The position numbers were made by a program, and so were the translations under genes. A stretch of DNA of 52,094 nucleotides from assembly GCA_022823085.1 (NCBI GenBank), contig JAJDXV010000162.1, positions 1 through 52,094 of the forward strand, written 5' to 3'. The stretch's first letter is position 1. Every line of letters starts with the position of its first letter. This document shows positions 8,892 through 18,434 of the stretch, one piece after another. Below the pieces are notes generated by a model, which was not told the DNA's origin, ran no database searches, and worked only from the letters and a program-made list of their open reading frames with translations. The DNA is from Candidatus Poribacteria bacterium. Its GTDB lineage: Bacteria > Poribacteria > WGA-4E > WGA-3G.

Positions 8892-9539
8892 TCACTGCAG
8901 CTCATTTCTTAAATCTGCGATCGCTTCCATCATCTGATTGCCCATTTTCTGATACATTTCGCGCTTCGTCTCGGCTTCTGGGGCAGCCAACTTAAGCGGT
9001 TCACCGAAGATGACGGTCAATTTTGCACGCCGGATGCGTTTGCTATTGCGTGGTAACATCCGTTCTGCGCCGCTATGATAGACGGGAACGGTAGGTACAC
9101 CGGCTCGATGTGCGATAAAACAGGCGCCGTCGCGTGCCTTTCCTAATGTTCCATCGACGCTGCGGGTGCCTTCTGGGAACATCAGCACAACGTTCCCGGC
9201 TTTCAGGAGCGCGATCGTTTTTCGTAAGGCGCCTAAATCTGGCGCGCCTCTATTCACCGGATAGGCGTTGTATATTGAAATGAGTTTACCTAACCCGGGT
9301 ATGTCAAATGCGTTGCTTCGTGCCATGAAATGGATTTCACGGTTCGCGGCGGAACCGACGATCACAGGGTCGAGAAAGCTGACATGATTTGAAACGAGTA
9401 GCACGCCGCCTTCCTTTGGAATATGGTGAACATCTCTTGCATCCAGGCGACCGAACGCTTTACAAAAGATGTTAGTGAGCCGATGGCCCCATCGGTAGAG
9501 TGGACGCTGTGTCCAGAAACCGTTATTGGTATACCACAT
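8892..9539 (-). CDS. plsC: 1-acyl-sn-glycerol-3-phosphate acyltransferase
   Basis: 215 residues. The PlsC catalytic HX4D motif is NHVSFLD (His52, Asp57), and the phosphate-binding block is FPEGTRS (residues about 121-127), followed by GACFIAHRAGVPTVPVY. It acylates lysophosphatidic acid to phosphatidic acid at the inner membrane. No long transmembrane segment is present, as in short PlsC forms. The start lies 3 bp after the cmk stop; cmk and plsC are neighbours in many bacteria. Confidence 0.9.
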   Translation of the reverse strand: MWYTNNGFWTQRPLYRWGHRLTNIFCKAFGRLDARDVHHIPKEGGVLLVSNHVSFLDPVIVGSAANREIHFMARSNAFDIPGLGKLISIYNAYPVNRGAPDLGALRKTIALLKAGNVVLMFPEGTRSVDGTLGKARDGACFIAHRAGVPTVPVYHSGAERMLPRNSKRIRRAKLTVIFGEPLKLAAPEAETKREMYQKMGNQMMEAIADLRNELQ

Positions 9540-9542
9540 AAT

Positions 9543-10226
9543 TTAGGTTGAACCGATCTCCCGTTTACAGACTTCTGCAATGATAAAGTCAACCACTTCA
9601 TCAATTGTTTTATCTGTTGTATCGACGATAATTGCGTCTTCAGCCGTACGAAGCGGACTGTGTGCCCGCGTTATATCCTTTTCATCCCGCTCTTGAATCT
9701 CTGCCTCAACGAATTCTAATGTCGTATCTACGTCTTGCTTCCGTAGTTCTGCGAGCCGCCGCTTTGCGCGTTCTCTCACGGATGCATCGAGGTAAAACTT
9801 AAAATCGGCATCTGGGAAAACGATTGTCGTCAAATCTCGACCTTCGGCGATGATACGCCCTTCACTCCCGATACGTTGTTGATGCTTAACGATCTCACTG
9901 CGGATCTCTGGTATTTTGGCGACATCTGCAACGAGTCTGTTAACGGATGGTGTTCGGATTTCGACGGACACATCTTTGTCATTAAGCAGAATCGTTTTTC
10001 CGTTATCTGTGAATTCAATACGACACGTCTTCACCTGATCGATGAGTTCAGGACTGTCTGCCGTGAGTCGATGGTGTATTGCCAGGACGGTCACGGCTCG
10101 GTACATTGCGCCGGAATCGAGATAGAGCAATCCAAGTTTTTCTGCGATACGTCGTGCGACGGTGCTTTTGCCGGACCCGGCGGGTCCATCTATCGCGATC
10201 GTTAGGTGAGATCCAATCTTTTTCAT
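9543..10226 (-). CDS. cmk: Cytidylate kinase
   Basis: 227 residues, normal length. P-loop DGPAGSGKST (13-22), YLDSGAMYRA, the NMP-binding insert, AEGRDLTT, and the lid region with RAKRRLAEL. It phosphorylates CMP and dCMP to the diphosphates. Its ATG overlaps the tyrA stop codon by 4 bp (ATGA), giving a tyrA-cmk-plsC transcription unit. Confidence 0.93.
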   Translation of the reverse strand: MKKIGSHLTIAIDGPAGSGKSTVARRIAEKLGLLYLDSGAMYRAVTVLAIHHRLTADSPELIDQVKTCRIEFTDNGKTILLNDKDVSVEIRTPSVNRLVADVAKIPEIRSEIVKHQQRIGSEGRIIAEGRDLTTIVFPDADFKFYLDASVRERAKRRLAELRKQDVDTTLEFVEAEIQERDEKDITRAHSPLRTAEDAIIVDTTDKTIDEVVDFIIAEVCKREIGST

Positions 10227-11131
10227 GCGCCTCCAAGTTCTTTTCTACGCTTCTTGACTGTAACCTGTGCCTCCAAAAGTAGACGTTCAATCTCAGCGCG
10301 GTTATCCGTCTGAAGCAGATTTTTGAATTCTGTTAGGTTCGCTATGATGTCATCAATTAGAGATGAGAGGACATCGCTATTCTGTGTGAAGATGTCGGTC
10401 CACAAGTCTGGTGAACCTGCTGCGATACGGGTGGCATCTCGAAAGCCGGTCGCGGTAAAATCGAGTGCGTTCCCGTCTTTGGTTTCTATATTCGCAACGG
10501 TGTTGGTGAGTATGCTCGCGATCAGGTGTGGAAGATGGCTTGCGGTGCCGATGAGTAGGTCGTGGGTTTCAGGTGAAAGGAGGTGCGGTACACCGCCAAC
10601 AAATTTCCAAAGGTTTTCGATCAGTTTTAAGGCATTGGGATCGGTGTTTTCAGTCGGTGTTAAGATGCATGTTGCGTTTTCAAAAAGCGTTGCGCGTGCT
10701 GCGCCGACACCTGTTTCATGGGACCCTGCCATCGGGTGTCCGCCAACAAAAGAGAGGGTGTCTGTTCCGTGTGTCTGTAGCTGCGCCTCAATTGCCCGAA
10801 CCGTCATCGATTTTGTGCTACCGACATCTGTCAAAACGATCCGGTTCTGGTGTGTGCCGACAGATTCAATGATGCGCTCCACGAATATCGGGACCAAGGT
10901 AACAGGTGGACAGAGTACGACGATGTCGGTTTCTCGCAGCCCTTCAGCCAAATCCGTTGTGATGACATCAACCGCATCACGCGCAAGTGCGGTTTCAAGT
11001 CTGCCGATATTTCGTCCGAGTCCGACGCGTTGTCCGTGAAACCCGTTTTTTTTCAGTGCGAGTCCCAGCGAGCCGCCGATAAGTCCGACACCCCATATAG
11101 TAATTCGGCGAAGTTGTTGTAGTTGTTCCAT
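10223..11131 (-). CDS. tyrA: Prephenate dehydrogenase
   Basis: 302 residues. N-terminal NAD(P)-binding motif WGVGLIGGSLGLALKK, then LCPPV, LTDVGSTKS, GGHPMAGSHETG (substrate and cofactor contacts typical of TyrA) and the helical domain around HLPHLIASIL and GFRDATRIA. It oxidatively decarboxylates prephenate to 4-hydroxyphenylpyruvate for tyrosine synthesis. No C-terminal ACT domain is present. A GAAGG ribosome site precedes the ATG. Confidence 0.9.
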   Translation of the reverse strand: MEQLQQLRRITIWGVGLIGGSLGLALKKNGFHGQRVGLGRNIGRLETALARDAVDVITTDLAEGLRETDIVVLCPPVTLVPIFVERIIESVGTHQNRIVLTDVGSTKSMTVRAIEAQLQTHGTDTLSFVGGHPMAGSHETGVGAARATLFENATCILTPTENTDPNALKLIENLWKFVGGVPHLLSPETHDLLIGTASHLPHLIASILTNTVANIETKDGNALDFTATGFRDATRIAAGSPDLWTDIFTQNSDVLSSLIDDIIANLTEFKNLLQTDNRAEIERLLLEAQVTVKKRRKELGGA

Positions 11132-11199
11132 AGTGCGCCTTCGGAAACCCTCAATCTACATATACATTACAGTCTGTCTCACCCGTAAAAGTCCTCTAT

Positions 11200-11229
11200 A
11201 TTTTACGAGAAATTGCCGACTTTTGTCAA
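11200..11229 (-). promoter_or_regulatory. Promoter of tyrA-cmk-plsC
   Basis: Minus-strand TTGACA, an 18-bp spacer, TAAAAT, about 70 bp upstream of the tyrA start. Confidence 0.65.
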
Positions 11230-11384
11230 GGAAATAGTTGTTAGCCATTAGCCGTCAGCCGACAGCCAATTCTCTGACAACTGTTAACTGACCTACCAGA
11301 TAAACCTATACATCGGTTTTTGGAGGAAGATACCGAGGCATCCCCAGACGCTTCCGCAGAATTGAACCGCGCTCAAGATTTTTG
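11230..11384. other. Intergenic spacer with low-complexity TTAGCC/CAGCC and TTAACTG words
   Basis: Between the divergent tyrA and TPR promoters. It holds short degenerate repeats of the type TTAGCCATTAGCCGTCAGCC and CTGTTAACTGACC, related to the TTAACAG tract at 37465. I see no gene here. Confidence 0.5.
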
Positions 11385-11414
11385 TTGGTAAAATTAACAG
11401 AGACGTGATAGAAT
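11385..11414 (+). promoter_or_regulatory. Possible promoter of the TPR gene pair
   Basis: TTGGTA, an 18-bp spacer and TAGAAT. The -10 box overlaps the ATG at 11413, which argues for the later ATG at 11458 as the true start. Confidence 0.4.
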
Positions 11415-11457
11415 GGGGGAAATAAAAATCTCCTTTATCTGTTTTTCTGTGGGATAC

Positions 11458-13665
11458 ATGAACGCTATCAAAGAGGCACATTATAACCTTGGTATCGCTT
11501 ATCTGGAGGCGGGGCAATACGGTCGGGCTGTTCCTGAATTTGAGTCGGCTATAAAGTTGGACCCGAATTTTATCGGTGCACACTGCGCGCTCTGTCGCGC
11601 CTATCTCCAGCAAGATGAACTCGAAAATGCGGCGATTGCGGTCACGGCGGCATTGAAACTCGACGCGAACCATCAACCGGCGTTACTGCTGTGTGGCATG
11701 ATAACGGACGCGTATTATGACCGGGGCAAAACCTATCTCGATGACAGAAGTTATACGGCAGCTGTTGCAGCGTTTGAGAAAGCGGTCGCCCTTGATGCAG
11801 ATTTAAGGGACAGTTCACAAGAAGCTGAGTCCGAAAAGACGCATATCTATGTCCATTTGGGTGCTGCTTACATCGGCATGAAGGCGTACCCGCAAGCGAT
11901 TGAGGCGTTAGAACAGGCACTCACGCAAGATGCCGATCTCGTTGATGCGCACTACCACCTCGGTTACGCTTACGTGGAACAGGGCGAACACGACAAAGCG
12001 ATTCCGCACCTTGAACGTGCTATAGTGATTGCACCGCATCTCAAGCGCGCCCACTACCACCTCGCTCGTGCCTACCGTGCATTGGGAAACTTGGAGGCAG
12101 CGACAAACGCTCTCACAGAGACATTAAGGCTTGACCCGAACTATCAACCCGCACACGAACTTGCAGATACAATAAAGCAGGCGCATTACAACAGGGGTAT
12201 CACCTATCTCAACAGCGAACGTTATAGCGAAGCCGTCACTGCTTTTCAAAATGCGATAACCCTTGATTCCGATTTTGTGACTGCACACTATAACCTCGGT
12301 TTAGCCTATCTGAAGATGGAGGCGTACCGTCGTGCTATCCCATCGCTTGAAAAAACGGTAACCCTTGATCCAAACCACAAGGCTGCGCATCACTCGCTTG
12401 CGCTGGCTTATCTTGGGCATCAGGAACTCGGCAAGGCGAGAGATACCGCGAGAGCAACATTGGAAATAGATGCCGACTATCAACCGGCACTCTCACTTCT
12501 GGAAGCGGTTGATCCGAGTTTTACTGCTCCTGAAACGCAGGTAACTGCACAACCTGACCCAGAGCCACCTGTCAATCCACAACCGGTTACAAAATCGAGA
12601 CAAGAGATGCATTACGATCTCGGTGTCGCTTATTTAGAATCGGAAATGTACGCCGAAGCGATCGCAGAATTCCGAAAGGCGATAGATGTGGATTCTGACT
12701 TCATGGCTCCACATGTCGGCTTAGGTACGGTCTATCTTGAGATGGGTCAATTAGACGATGCGGAAAATGCAGCGCGGGAAGCATTGCGGATTGATGCCAA
12801 CGCCGATGCTGTTCGTCAACTTTTGGATGACATCAAACAAGCGCGTCCTGAACCTCCGCAACCTGAACCCGCAAAGCAGACAGTTCCATCGGCGGGTACC
12901 ACTGATGTCCAGCAGGATTTAGCGCGCGGACTCGCTTTTCTTAACAGTCGGCAGTATGAACAAGCCGCGGCTGCGTTCAAGCGGGTGATAAAAGCGGATC
13001 CGGATTCCATAGAAGCGCACCACGGTTTAGGTCAGGCGTACCTCGAAATCGGTGCGTTTGATGATGCCAAAGCAGCGGCAGAGGAAGCGTTAAAGCTCGA
13101 CCCCAAGAGCCACAAAGCGCGTGAATTGATTCAAGTCATCGCATTCGCGAGAAACATAAAGAGAAACAAAAAGGTTCGGAAGAAGGTTCTATCTTATGCG
13201 GCTGTTATCGGAATTATTGCTGTAATTGCTTTTGTCGCTATTAGGTTAAATCTAATTCCGTGGTTGACTTCGTCTGGTCCTCCGATCCTTTTAATAACAG
13301 CATCTTTGGAGGAGCCTTCAAAAAACGGTTTCCTTGATGCGGGTGAAACGGGGCGTATCAAGATCATGCTGACGAATAACGGGGGGACAGCTCGTAATGT
13401 TGAGGTCAGGCTTGATCCACCGTCTGTGGCTGGTTTGCGTTTTGATCGTCCGGGAACAATTGCAAAATTAAGCAAAAACCGTGAAAAGATTATTCGTATG
13501 ACAGTCATGGCATCTAAAAACGTCAAAGGGCGGAATCAACCGTTGACAGTCCAAATACTTGGGCAAAGCGGATGGTTCGGTGGGCGAGAAATACTCGCGT
13601 CTGCAAACATCTCTTTCAAGATTATACCGGATGCACCAGGCCCAATACCGCCAAGGAGAAGATAA
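11458..13665 (+). CDS. TPR-repeat protein with one membrane segment and a C-terminal Ig-like domain
   Basis: 735 residues from ATG 11458; an upstream in-frame ATG at 11413 would add 15 residues but has no ribosome site and overlaps a -10 box. Residues 1 to about 550 are tetratricopeptide repeats (HYNLGIAYLEAGQYGRAVPEF-type units ending in KLDPN), in blocks separated by Pro-rich linkers (PDPEPPVNPQP, PEPPQPEPA). A basic stretch (RNIKRNKKVRKK) and one transmembrane helix (residues about 578-600, AAVIGIIAVIAFVAI) follow. The last 130 residues (FLDAGETGRIKIMLTNNGG onward) resemble NEW3/CARDB-like beta domains. The topology is probably a cytoplasmic TPR scaffold with an external beta domain. Its stop codon overlaps the next gene's ATG by one base (TAATG). 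Confidence 0.75.
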   Translation: MNAIKEAHYNLGIAYLEAGQYGRAVPEFESAIKLDPNFIGAHCALCRAYLQQDELENAAIAVTAALKLDANHQPALLLCGMITDAYYDRGKTYLDDRSYTAAVAAFEKAVALDADLRDSSQEAESEKTHIYVHLGAAYIGMKAYPQAIEALEQALTQDADLVDAHYHLGYAYVEQGEHDKAIPHLERAIVIAPHLKRAHYHLARAYRALGNLEAATNALTETLRLDPNYQPAHELADTIKQAHYNRGITYLNSERYSEAVTAFQNAITLDSDFVTAHYNLGLAYLKMEAYRRAIPSLEKTVTLDPNHKAAHHSLALAYLGHQELGKARDTARATLEIDADYQPALSLLEAVDPSFTAPETQVTAQPDPEPPVNPQPVTKSRQEMHYDLGVAYLESEMYAEAIAEFRKAIDVDSDFMAPHVGLGTVYLEMGQLDDAENAAREALRIDANADAVRQLLDDIKQARPEPPQPEPAKQTVPSAGTTDVQQDLARGLAFLNSRQYEQAAAAFKRVIKADPDSIEAHHGLGQAYLEIGAFDDAKAAAEEALKLDPKSHKARELIQVIAFARNIKRNKKVRKKVLSYAAVIGIIAVIAFVAIRLNLIPWLTSSGPPILLITASLEEPSKNGFLDAGETGRIKIMLTNNGGTARNVEVRLDPPSVAGLRFDRPGTIAKLSKNREKIIRMTVMASKNVKGRNQPLTVQILGQSGWFGGREILASANISFKIIPDAPGPIPPRRR

Positions 13666-15656
13666 TGAACGAGAGAATATGGGGTATCATCGGCGGGGTT
13701 GCTTTGCTACTTGCCCTCTTATCACCGCTCGTATTAGGTAACTCTAAAAAGGTAGAAAGGCTTTTTGAAGAGGCTGAGGTGTTGTACGAACGTTCAGATT
13801 ATGAGAATGCCGTTGAGAAATATGAAGCCGCACTAAAAGAATCAAATAAGCCTGGCGCAAAAACGGAGCATATTGACGAGAATTTCGACACCCTTGTTCA
13901 TCTTAAAATCGCGCGATGCTACGACTACCTCGCTGAAAAGACGCAGGATGTTAATTATTATCACGATGCACTTGCGTATATCACAAAAGTCTGGCCGAAC
14001 GCTTATGTCCCTCAACATCAAGAGGAACTAATTTACTTATGGGCAGAAACTCTCTATAAACTTGATGACTTTGAACAATCAAAAGCCAAATTTGCTTGGT
14101 TGATGGAAAAGTTTCCAAACAGTCGTTGGGCAGCGAAAGCATTTTACACTATCGGAGACATCAATTATCAACAGCGAGGCTATGAAGAAGCAAAATCTAT
14201 CTTTCAAAGCCTTATTGATGAATATCCAAACTCTGAATTTAAGATAGAAAGTGAGCGTCGCATTGTAGAGATAGAACAGTTATTTAAAGTTGAACCGAAA
14301 CAGGAACAATTGGTTGAGAATGAAATGCGTTCTGAGGTATCTGATAAATCAGAATCTGTCGCTCCTAAATCGGATCCTGAGTTTCAAGTCGAGTTAATGT
14401 ACGATGAGGCTTTGTATTTAACGGAGCAGGGAAAATTTCACGATGCGATTCAAAGTTACACTGATCTCATCACACGATTCCCAGAAAACTATCAATATGT
14501 GACAGAGGCCTATATGAGGATAGCAGAAATCTATCTTGAAGCTGAGAATTACGTGAAAGCGCGAGAACACTATGAAGAAGCAATGTACGCAACAAACGAC
14601 GGAGGGCGAAAAATAGAAATTTATAAGAAATATCAACTCACATATCTTGTTCCGGTGTATGCTAATGATGGAGACACAAGAGACAATAGTGGAGATACGC
14701 AATTTTTTATTCAAGCGACTCGACTCCGAAAAGAAGGTAAATACTTAGAAGCTGCTGAACTATATGAAAAACTTATCAATAGCAATCTTTCCACTGAAGA
14801 TACCGCGAAGGCAATCTATTGGGCTGGCTACTGTTATTACAAGGAGGGACTCGCCAATCCAGTTGTATTTGGTAAATCAGTTAATACCTTCAACAGACTT
14901 ATCAGCGATTATGGAGAGAGCTCATATACAATTGAAGCGTATTATGGCTTGGTTTTAGCGTACTCTGATTGGGCACAAACACCTGGTTATAAATCCAAAT
15001 GGGAATTAGTAATCACCACTGTTGACGAAGCTGTGGTAAAATATACTAATAGCCGTGATGTTAGAGAGCGGGGGTGGCTTAGTCGCATGCAAGAGCTTAA
15101 AGAAATCGCTATTCAAAAATTAAAACCGCCACCAGAACCGGATCCGATTCCAACACCTACTCCTAAATCGCTACCGACCAAAGAACGTCATGTTGACCGA
15201 GGGTATATACACTTTGGACGTGGCGAGCTCAAAAAAGCCGAAGAGAAAGCGAGACAAGCCTTGAAGGTTGACCCGAATTATCGGCGTGCCCACGATCTTC
15301 TATCAGAGATAAAAGAAACGTATTATGGTCGCGGTTGGACGTTCTTTGACGAGGAACAGTACGACAAAGCAATTGAGGCATTCAAAGACGCTATTAATAT
15401 TGAAAGGCGGTTTAAAGAAGCACATTGCCACTTAGGGGTGATCTATATAAATAAGAAAGAGTACACTGCGGCGATAAAAAGTCTGCAACAAGCAATAGGC
15501 ATTGACCAGAGTTTTAAAGAGGCACATTTCAATCTTAGCCTTGCTTATCTAAGGCTTGGTAGATTTGAAGATGCCAGGAATGCTGCTAACGATGCCTTAA
15601 GAATTGATCCAAATTATGAGCCAGCGAACAGACTTATTGATTATATAGCGGACTGA
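13665..15656 (+). CDS. TPR-repeat protein with N-terminal membrane anchor
   Basis: 663 residues from ATG 13665, chosen because AAGGAG lies just upstream and because the previous gene stops there (TAATG); upstream in-frame codons lie inside that gene. Residues about 4-22 are a membrane anchor (IWGIIGGVALLLALLSPLVL). Repeats follow: YbgF/BamD-like units (ENAVEKYEAALKES, EEAKSIFQSLIDEYPNSEF), a second group around residues 245-300 and 340-400, a Pro-rich hinge (PPPEPDPIPTPTPKSLP), and canonical TPRs at the C-terminus. It is visibly more AT-rich than the gene before it. The coupling suggests that the two TPR proteins act together, perhaps as a cell-envelope scaffold; the function is not known. 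Confidence 0.75.
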   Translation: MNERIWGIIGGVALLLALLSPLVLGNSKKVERLFEEAEVLYERSDYENAVEKYEAALKESNKPGAKTEHIDENFDTLVHLKIARCYDYLAEKTQDVNYYHDALAYITKVWPNAYVPQHQEELIYLWAETLYKLDDFEQSKAKFAWLMEKFPNSRWAAKAFYTIGDINYQQRGYEEAKSIFQSLIDEYPNSEFKIESERRIVEIEQLFKVEPKQEQLVENEMRSEVSDKSESVAPKSDPEFQVELMYDEALYLTEQGKFHDAIQSYTDLITRFPENYQYVTEAYMRIAEIYLEAENYVKAREHYEEAMYATNDGGRKIEIYKKYQLTYLVPVYANDGDTRDNSGDTQFFIQATRLRKEGKYLEAAELYEKLINSNLSTEDTAKAIYWAGYCYYKEGLANPVVFGKSVNTFNRLISDYGESSYTIEAYYGLVLAYSDWAQTPGYKSKWELVITTVDEAVVKYTNSRDVRERGWLSRMQELKEIAIQKLKPPPEPDPIPTPTPKSLPTKERHVDRGYIHFGRGELKKAEEKARQALKVDPNYRRAHDLLSEIKETYYGRGWTFFDEEQYDKAIEAFKDAINIERRFKEAHCHLGVIYINKKEYTAAIKSLQQAIGIDQSFKEAHFNLSLAYLRLGRFEDARNAANDALRIDPNYEPANRLIDYIAD

Positions 15657-15663
15657 TTTGGAC

Positions 15664-15768
15664 TTATAGTAAAGTTTAGAATTAATAGAGCACTCTGTGT
15701 AAGTTCGGTTAGGAAACCGAACCTACCGGGGGATGAAAGTGTCCCTTTATTTTTTGGTTTCGCTATAA
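15664..15768. repeat. Small MITE-like element with an internal hairpin
   Basis: Bounded by TTATAG at 15664 and its complement CTATAA at 15763, with further partial match inside (TTATAGtaAAg against TTATAGcgAAa). It encloses a perfect 8-bp stem, GTTCGGTT-AGGA-AACCGAAC (15703-15722), followed by CTACCGGG. The same hairpin recurs at 44177. Confidence 0.5.
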
Positions 15769-15804
15769 ACCTGCATTTGACATTTCAAGAACATCCGTAA
15801 AGAC

Positions 15805-15833
15805 TTGTCCGAAGATTGATTGTGTGTTAAAAT
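15805..15833 (+). promoter_or_regulatory. Possible promoter of the WD40-protease gene
   Basis: TTGTCC, a 17-bp spacer, TAAAAT, about 55 bp upstream of the start codon. Confidence 0.45.
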
Positions 15834-15887
15834 CACGGAATAGAATCGCTACTCCACAAGCCGAAATTTTAAAAGGAACTGAGGAAC

Positions 15888-18347
15888 ATGAAAAAAATCT
15901 ATCTATTAGCCGCTACCTGTCTACTGATATCAACCCTGCTTTTATCGCTGGCGTATGCTCAAGATCGCTCTGAATTAGATTTACCGAAAGGAGCAATAGA
16001 ACGATTCGGTAAAGGATGGGTTCGTGACATAGAATTCTCTCCTGACGGGAACCAACTTGCCGTTGCAACTACCACCGGCATCTGGATTTATGATAGTCAC
16101 ACTGGTGAACAAATTAACCGGTTTGAAGGGCATATGGGCGGTGCTAATGCAATTTCATATTCTCAAAAGGGTCAACTTCTCGCTGCAGCACATCAAGATA
16201 TGACTATTAGGTTATGGGAACCGAATAACAAGAACCCAAAAGAACCTGTACCTGCCCTCAGGGGCCATAAAGATAAAATATATGCGATTACGTTTTCATC
16301 TGATGCTAAAAGCAGTATGTTGGCAAGTGCCAGTGCTGACAAAACGATCCGACTTTGGGATCCGCACACTGTAATTGACGACGAGAGACTTATCGCCATC
16401 CTACCGTACAAGGATGCCGTTCGTACCGTAGCCTTTTCATTTGACAATCGGATGCTTGCTGGTGGAAGTGCCGATGGGATTATTCAAGTCTGGGACGCTG
16501 GGACAGGGGACCGAATATACGAGTTTACAGAGCACACTGATTCTGTTCAGTCGGTGCATTTTTCACGTAACAGGACTGAACTCGTGAGTGCAAGTTTAGA
16601 TGGTAATGTCCTTTTGTGGAGTCTTGTTGGTGAAGGCGGAAGGCTTCATTCGCCAATTCAACATAATGCCTCAGTGTATACGGCGAAATTTTCTCCAGAT
16701 GGGAACACTTTTGCCACCGGCAGTGCTGACAGACTAATACGGTTATGGGATACAAATACGACGAAGCACACTCTTACTTTTATAGGGCACAAGGACTCTG
16801 TATCAAATATTGACTTTTCTCCTGATGGCAGTACACTGGTTAGTGCCAGTCCTGATGGGAGGATATTGTTATGGGACACAATCGGTGCGCGGACGCGAAT
16901 TGAAATATCAGAACATACCGGAGGCATAAAAGCCTTAGCATATACAGCGGATAATCGTATCCGAGCATGTGGTACCGGATTAGATGGAAAACTCCGATTG
17001 TGGGATGCTGGTACCAGTAGCGAACTCTCTTTACTTGGCGAACATACAGGATTAACACAGGCTGTCACATTCTCAAACGATGGTAAAACCGTTGTTAGTG
17101 GAGGGAGTGAAGATGGGACAATTTTCCTGTCAAATGTCCTTAAGGTTCTCAAAAACAATGACGGAATTAACAACGAAAGTTTACAAACCGTATTGACGGG
17201 AAATGCACACGGTATCACTGCGCTTGCACTTTCGCCAGCAGAAACGACACTGGCAACTGGTGGGGCAGATGGTAGAATTCACCTATTGGACGTTGCCTCT
17301 GGTCGTGAATTGAAAATACTAAAAGGAGCTCAGGGTACAATTACAGCCTTGACGTTTGCCGTTGACGGGACTCGTCTTTTCAGTGGTGAAGAAAATGGGA
17401 CTATTCGTCAATGGAATGCACTTACGGGCGAAGAGGTGGGAACAGGGTACAGTACTCGGTTAGGTGCTATTACCGCCCTATCGTATTCGCTTCCTAATGA
17501 ATGCCTTGCTGCTGGCGATGCAACCGGTACAATTCAGTTTTTTGATCCTGCCACAAAACGTAAAAAAGCAAGGGAATTCTTCATTCCTCACTCCAGTATA
17601 ACCACTCTCATTTTTTCCGATGATGGCAGCTCTCTTGTGAGTGGTAGTGAAAACGGTACTATTATCGTTTGGGATATGAATGTCGGACTTCTAAACACAG
17701 AGTTACAGGATAATACGTCAGAAGAAGACGAGATCATACCGCGAACTAACGTACTTCAAGAGCGCGACATAACTGAAAAAACTTCACAGCAGATTGCTCA
17801 AAAGGCTTTAAAGGCAACAGTGTACTTTGGAATACAAAAGCTTGACAGAACAATCTCAGCAGGAAGCGGTTTCTTCATCCGACCAAACTATATCGCCACC
17901 AATTATCACGTTATTGAAGATGCTACGGCGGCATATATAAAACTGGTTGGAAAACAAACAACGTACCGTGTTGAAAGTGTTGCGGCGACAGATCCAGAAC
18001 ACGATCTCGCTATCCTGAAAGTCAGCAATACTAACCCAGTGGTACTTCCTCTTGCTAATAGTAACAAAGTTGAAATTGGCGAGACTGTCTACGCCGTAGG
18101 CAATCCAAAAGGATTGGAAGGGACGTTCTCTAAAGGAATTGTCAGTGCTATCCAAACAGGTAGTAACAACAAATGGATACAAATAGATGCTTCTATCTCT
18201 CCGGGTAGCAGTGGCGGGGCGGTGCTAAACAGTAGAGGTGAGGTAATAGGCGTTGCAACCGCTATTCACACGGATGAAGACGCGCAAAATCTCAATTTTG
18301 TTGTTCCATCGAATTATCTCAAGGCATTACTTCGCAAAGTGCAATAA
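15888..18347 (+). CDS. Secreted WD40-repeat protein fused to a trypsin-like (HtrA-type) serine protease
   Basis: 819 residues. Signal peptide MKKIYLLAATCLLIS...AYAQ (cleavage near 25). Residues about 45-605 hold around a dozen WD40 blades (FSPDG...LASASADKTIRLWD-type), enough for two propellers. Residues about 640-819 form a chymotrypsin-fold protease with a complete triad: His674 (TNYHVIE), Asp706 (EHDLAILK) and Ser775 (SPGSSGGAV). No PDZ domain follows, unlike DegP. It is probably exported and acts on periplasmic or surface proteins, with the propellers as substrate-binding platform. Its N-terminal cap (GAIERFGKGWVRDIEFSPDG) is shared with the three WD40 genes downstream. Confidence 0.85.
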   Translation: MKKIYLLAATCLLISTLLLSLAYAQDRSELDLPKGAIERFGKGWVRDIEFSPDGNQLAVATTTGIWIYDSHTGEQINRFEGHMGGANAISYSQKGQLLAAAHQDMTIRLWEPNNKNPKEPVPALRGHKDKIYAITFSSDAKSSMLASASADKTIRLWDPHTVIDDERLIAILPYKDAVRTVAFSFDNRMLAGGSADGIIQVWDAGTGDRIYEFTEHTDSVQSVHFSRNRTELVSASLDGNVLLWSLVGEGGRLHSPIQHNASVYTAKFSPDGNTFATGSADRLIRLWDTNTTKHTLTFIGHKDSVSNIDFSPDGSTLVSASPDGRILLWDTIGARTRIEISEHTGGIKALAYTADNRIRACGTGLDGKLRLWDAGTSSELSLLGEHTGLTQAVTFSNDGKTVVSGGSEDGTIFLSNVLKVLKNNDGINNESLQTVLTGNAHGITALALSPAETTLATGGADGRIHLLDVASGRELKILKGAQGTITALTFAVDGTRLFSGEENGTIRQWNALTGEEVGTGYSTRLGAITALSYSLPNECLAAGDATGTIQFFDPATKRKKAREFFIPHSSITTLIFSDDGSSLVSGSENGTIIVWDMNVGLLNTELQDNTSEEDEIIPRTNVLQERDITEKTSQQIAQKALKATVYFGIQKLDRTISAGSGFFIRPNYIATNYHVIEDATAAYIKLVGKQTTYRVESVAATDPEHDLAILKVSNTNPVVLPLANSNKVEIGETVYAVGNPKGLEGTFSKGIVSAIQTGSNNKWIQIDASISPGSSGGAVLNSRGEVIGVATAIHTDEDAQNLNFVVPSNYLKALLRKVQ

Positions 18348-18434
18348 TGCCTAACGCACACAAACTACATTCAAAGGAATCCACTATACCTATTCAAGAT
18401 TCAAAAAAAATATAAGGAATCTCATGGAGATATT

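Noticed and set aside
13572..13664. Longer start for the second TPR protein
   Set aside because: It lies inside the preceding gene; the TAATG junction with AAGGAG is a clear coupled start.
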